Source: Asterias rubens
Lineage: Eukaryota > Echinodermata > Asteroidea > Forcipulatida > Asteriidae
Length of the DNA: 64,000 nucleotides
Assembly (NCBI RefSeq): GCF_902459465.1
Contig: NC_047072.1
Span: 16,225,776-16,289,775, forward strand
Direction of reading: 5' to 3'
Shown here: positions 63,201 to 64,000 of the stretch, piece after piece
Position numbering within the stretch: position 1 is the stretch's first letter
How the letters are laid out: the number at the start of each line of letters is the position of its first letter
The notes under the pieces: model-generated
Databases searched by the model: none
Told to the model about the DNA's origin: nothing
The model's input: only the letters and a program-made list of their open reading frames with translations
Program-made: the position numbers and the translations under genes

Positions 63201-63837
63201 TCTTCAATTGATTGAGAGACAATAAGCTGTTAGTTTGGATCTTTGCTTCTGATCTGAAAGTAAATTATAGTCTTATAAAACTTATGACTGATTAAAAACG
63301 TTACATCGGCAAATGATCTTAAAATAATAATAATAACAATAAGAAGAAGAAGAAGACTTGCAATGCGCACATATCCACCCTGCTGGGTGTTCAAGGCGCA
63401 GTCAAAAAAAAAGAAAAAAAAAAAGAAAAGAACAAAAACAGACCAACAAAATTAGTCTTTGAAAACCTGTGACATAAGATAAGTTTTGAGAAGAGATTTG
63501 AATGCTGTGGTACAACGACAAGATCTAAGATTAAGAGGTAGAGAGTTCCAGATGCGTGGCGCAGCTGAAGAAAAAGACCTGTCACCCTGTGAGTGTCGAG
63601 ACTTGGGTTCAATGAGAAGAAGCATGGAACTTGATCGAAGATTTATTGATGGAGTGTAAACTTGAAGAAGTTCTGAAATATAGTATTGAGTATTCGACTG
63701 ACGCGATAGTAAACTTACCTTTGAGACAGCTGATATACTCGTTGGTGAGTTGAGTTGAGCATGACTAACATGTAACTGGGATATTAAACTCTTCAAGTGT
63801 TCCTCTGTCAGATTAGGAACATTTGACTGACTCGGTT
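60203..63837 (-). CDS. Partial Gln/Pro-rich protein, 4 internal exons, unrecognised
   Basis: Exons 63719-63837, 62767-62859, 61939-62151 and 60203-60296 have good GT..AG borders and agreeing phases, giving about 172 residues without a start or a proven end. Content: NLTEEHLKSLISQLHVSHAQ, a Gln-rich helix-like stretch (TLMEQLQSGQQL), a proline block (HPPKPPPPLPIQ), then a charged helical end (KQESQEKENRDLESVLRSQL). Composition recalls transcription coactivators or the tails of SIK-type kinases, but I cannot assign a family. The 5' part lies beyond the window. After the last exon (phase 1) possible continuations are the acceptors at 49601 and at about 55430; neither is proven. It may be a separate gene or 5' exons of the TAZ-pseudokinase locus. 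Confidence 0.6.
60361..60912. repeat. Minisatellite, 28 bp x about 20
   Basis: Unit caatgtcaccaggtgcaatc plus eight bases, with a single common A/G variant. It begins about 65 bp above exon d of the partial gene. Confidence 0.95.
61165..61908. repeat. Tandem repeat, 67 bp x about 11
   Basis: Unit containing ggccactttcatagcaacaa and ttcgatacggtctaccat. It ends about 25 bp before the donor of exon c. Confidence 0.95.
61939..62151 (-). CDS. Partial gene, exon c, proline-rich
   Basis: Encodes 71 residues starting HPPKPPPPLPIQSHP and ending NIKYMKQESQEK. Acceptor TTAG, donor GTAAAT; phase 0 at both ends. Confidence 0.65.
62240..62455 (-). mobile_element. tRNA-like SINE
   Basis: Minus strand: cttggaggtcttgttggtaa, then gtgggttcgaatcccgcc (perfect B box). 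The tail, ctactcaaaagagattttc, matches the end of the foldback element at 1066-1351. Confidence 0.7.
62767..62859 (-). CDS. Partial gene, exon b
   Basis: Encodes 31 residues, TLMEQLQSGQQLDISTALRH through HPVLQQ. Acceptor CAG, donor GTCAGC; phase 0 at both ends. Confidence 0.65.
63325..63690 (-). mobile_element. LINE ORF2 C-terminal fragment with 3' tail
   Basis: Encodes YTPSINLRSSSMLLL and RSFSSAAPRIWNSLPLNLRS, a signature end of CR1/L2-type non-LTR retrotransposons. After the stop there is a tail with a (TTATTA/CTT)n microsatellite. It is intronic in the partial gene. Confidence 0.8.
63719..63837 (-). CDS. Partial gene, exon a
   Basis: Encodes PSQSNVPNLTEEHLKSLISQ through NSPTSISAVSK. Acceptor TTTAG (63842-63838), donor GTAAGT (63718-63713). 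Enters with one base missing, leaves in phase 0. Confidence 0.65.
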
Positions 63838-64000
63838 CTAAACAAACAAAATCAAATAAACAATTATTATTAAAAAAGTATTCATAAATACCTCAGACAG
63901 TTTTGCTATTCCTATTGGTGGAGAGCGCGTCACGTGGGTGTGTATAAACCTTTGTTTATGACCGGTAAAAAGTGTTAACTCATGGGCGTGACACGCGACC

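Noticed and set aside
63900..64000. Promoter with E-box at the right edge
   Set aside because: A CACGTG motif in a GC-richer stretch is visible, but nothing shows a transcription start and the gene clearly continues upstream.

Overview
The window is eukaryotic and metazoan: GC-poor, no bacterial-type dense coding, and genes broken into short exons with clean GT..AG borders. The dispersed repeats (short TTAA-ended inverted-repeat elements, tRNA-Leu-like SINEs, decayed LINE ends) and the HUNK-type kinase suggest a marine deuterostome invertebrate, most likely an echinoderm and perhaps a sea star. That placement is inference from the style of the sequence; no search was run.

Two genes were reconstructed exon by exon on the minus strand, with every splice phase agreeing. 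(1) Positions 26851 to 12365 hold 8 coding exons for a 944-residue HUNK-like AMPK-related Ser/Thr kinase with all catalytic residues present, a UBA-like segment and a 497-residue C-terminal tail in one exon. An 18-bp unit is repeated three times inside the activation loop and a 39-bp unit seven times in the tail. (2) Positions 49431 to 34842 hold 11 coding exons for an 859-residue protein: a charged disordered N-terminal half, a TAZ-type (CBP/p300-like) zinc finger with an intact last HCCC motif, and a C-terminal kinase fold lacking the HRD Asp, the catalytic-loop Asn and the DFG Asp. I know no named gene with this TAZ plus pseudokinase architecture, and it is the best candidate here for an undescribed protein family. 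A TATA box, a noncoding first exon (about 54.5-54.7 kb) and a second exon starting at 49600 form its possible 5' end.

(3) At the right edge, 63837 to 60203, four phase-consistent minus-strand exons encode part of a Gln/Pro-rich protein that continues past the window. Its 3' end is unclear. Its last visible exon is phase-compatible with the acceptor at 49601, so it may join the second locus in one transcript unit.

Region by region: 1-11.9 kb is intergenic, with a foldback element, TTAA-type elements and a 2.4-kb satellite of about 55 x 43 bp that grew inside one of those elements. 12.4-26.9 kb is HUNK. 26.9-34.8 kb is intergenic, ending in a 19 x 93-bp array of a tRNA-like unit. 34.8-49.6 kb is the TAZ-pseudokinase gene, whose introns carry two 80-bp arrays, a 32-bp array, several SINEs lying just downstream of 5' splice sites, and an apparently identical 279-bp duplication. 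49.6-60.2 kb is intron or intergenic sequence rich in elements. 60.2-64 kb holds the third gene, with 28-bp and 67-bp arrays side by side in one intron and a LINE 3' fragment.
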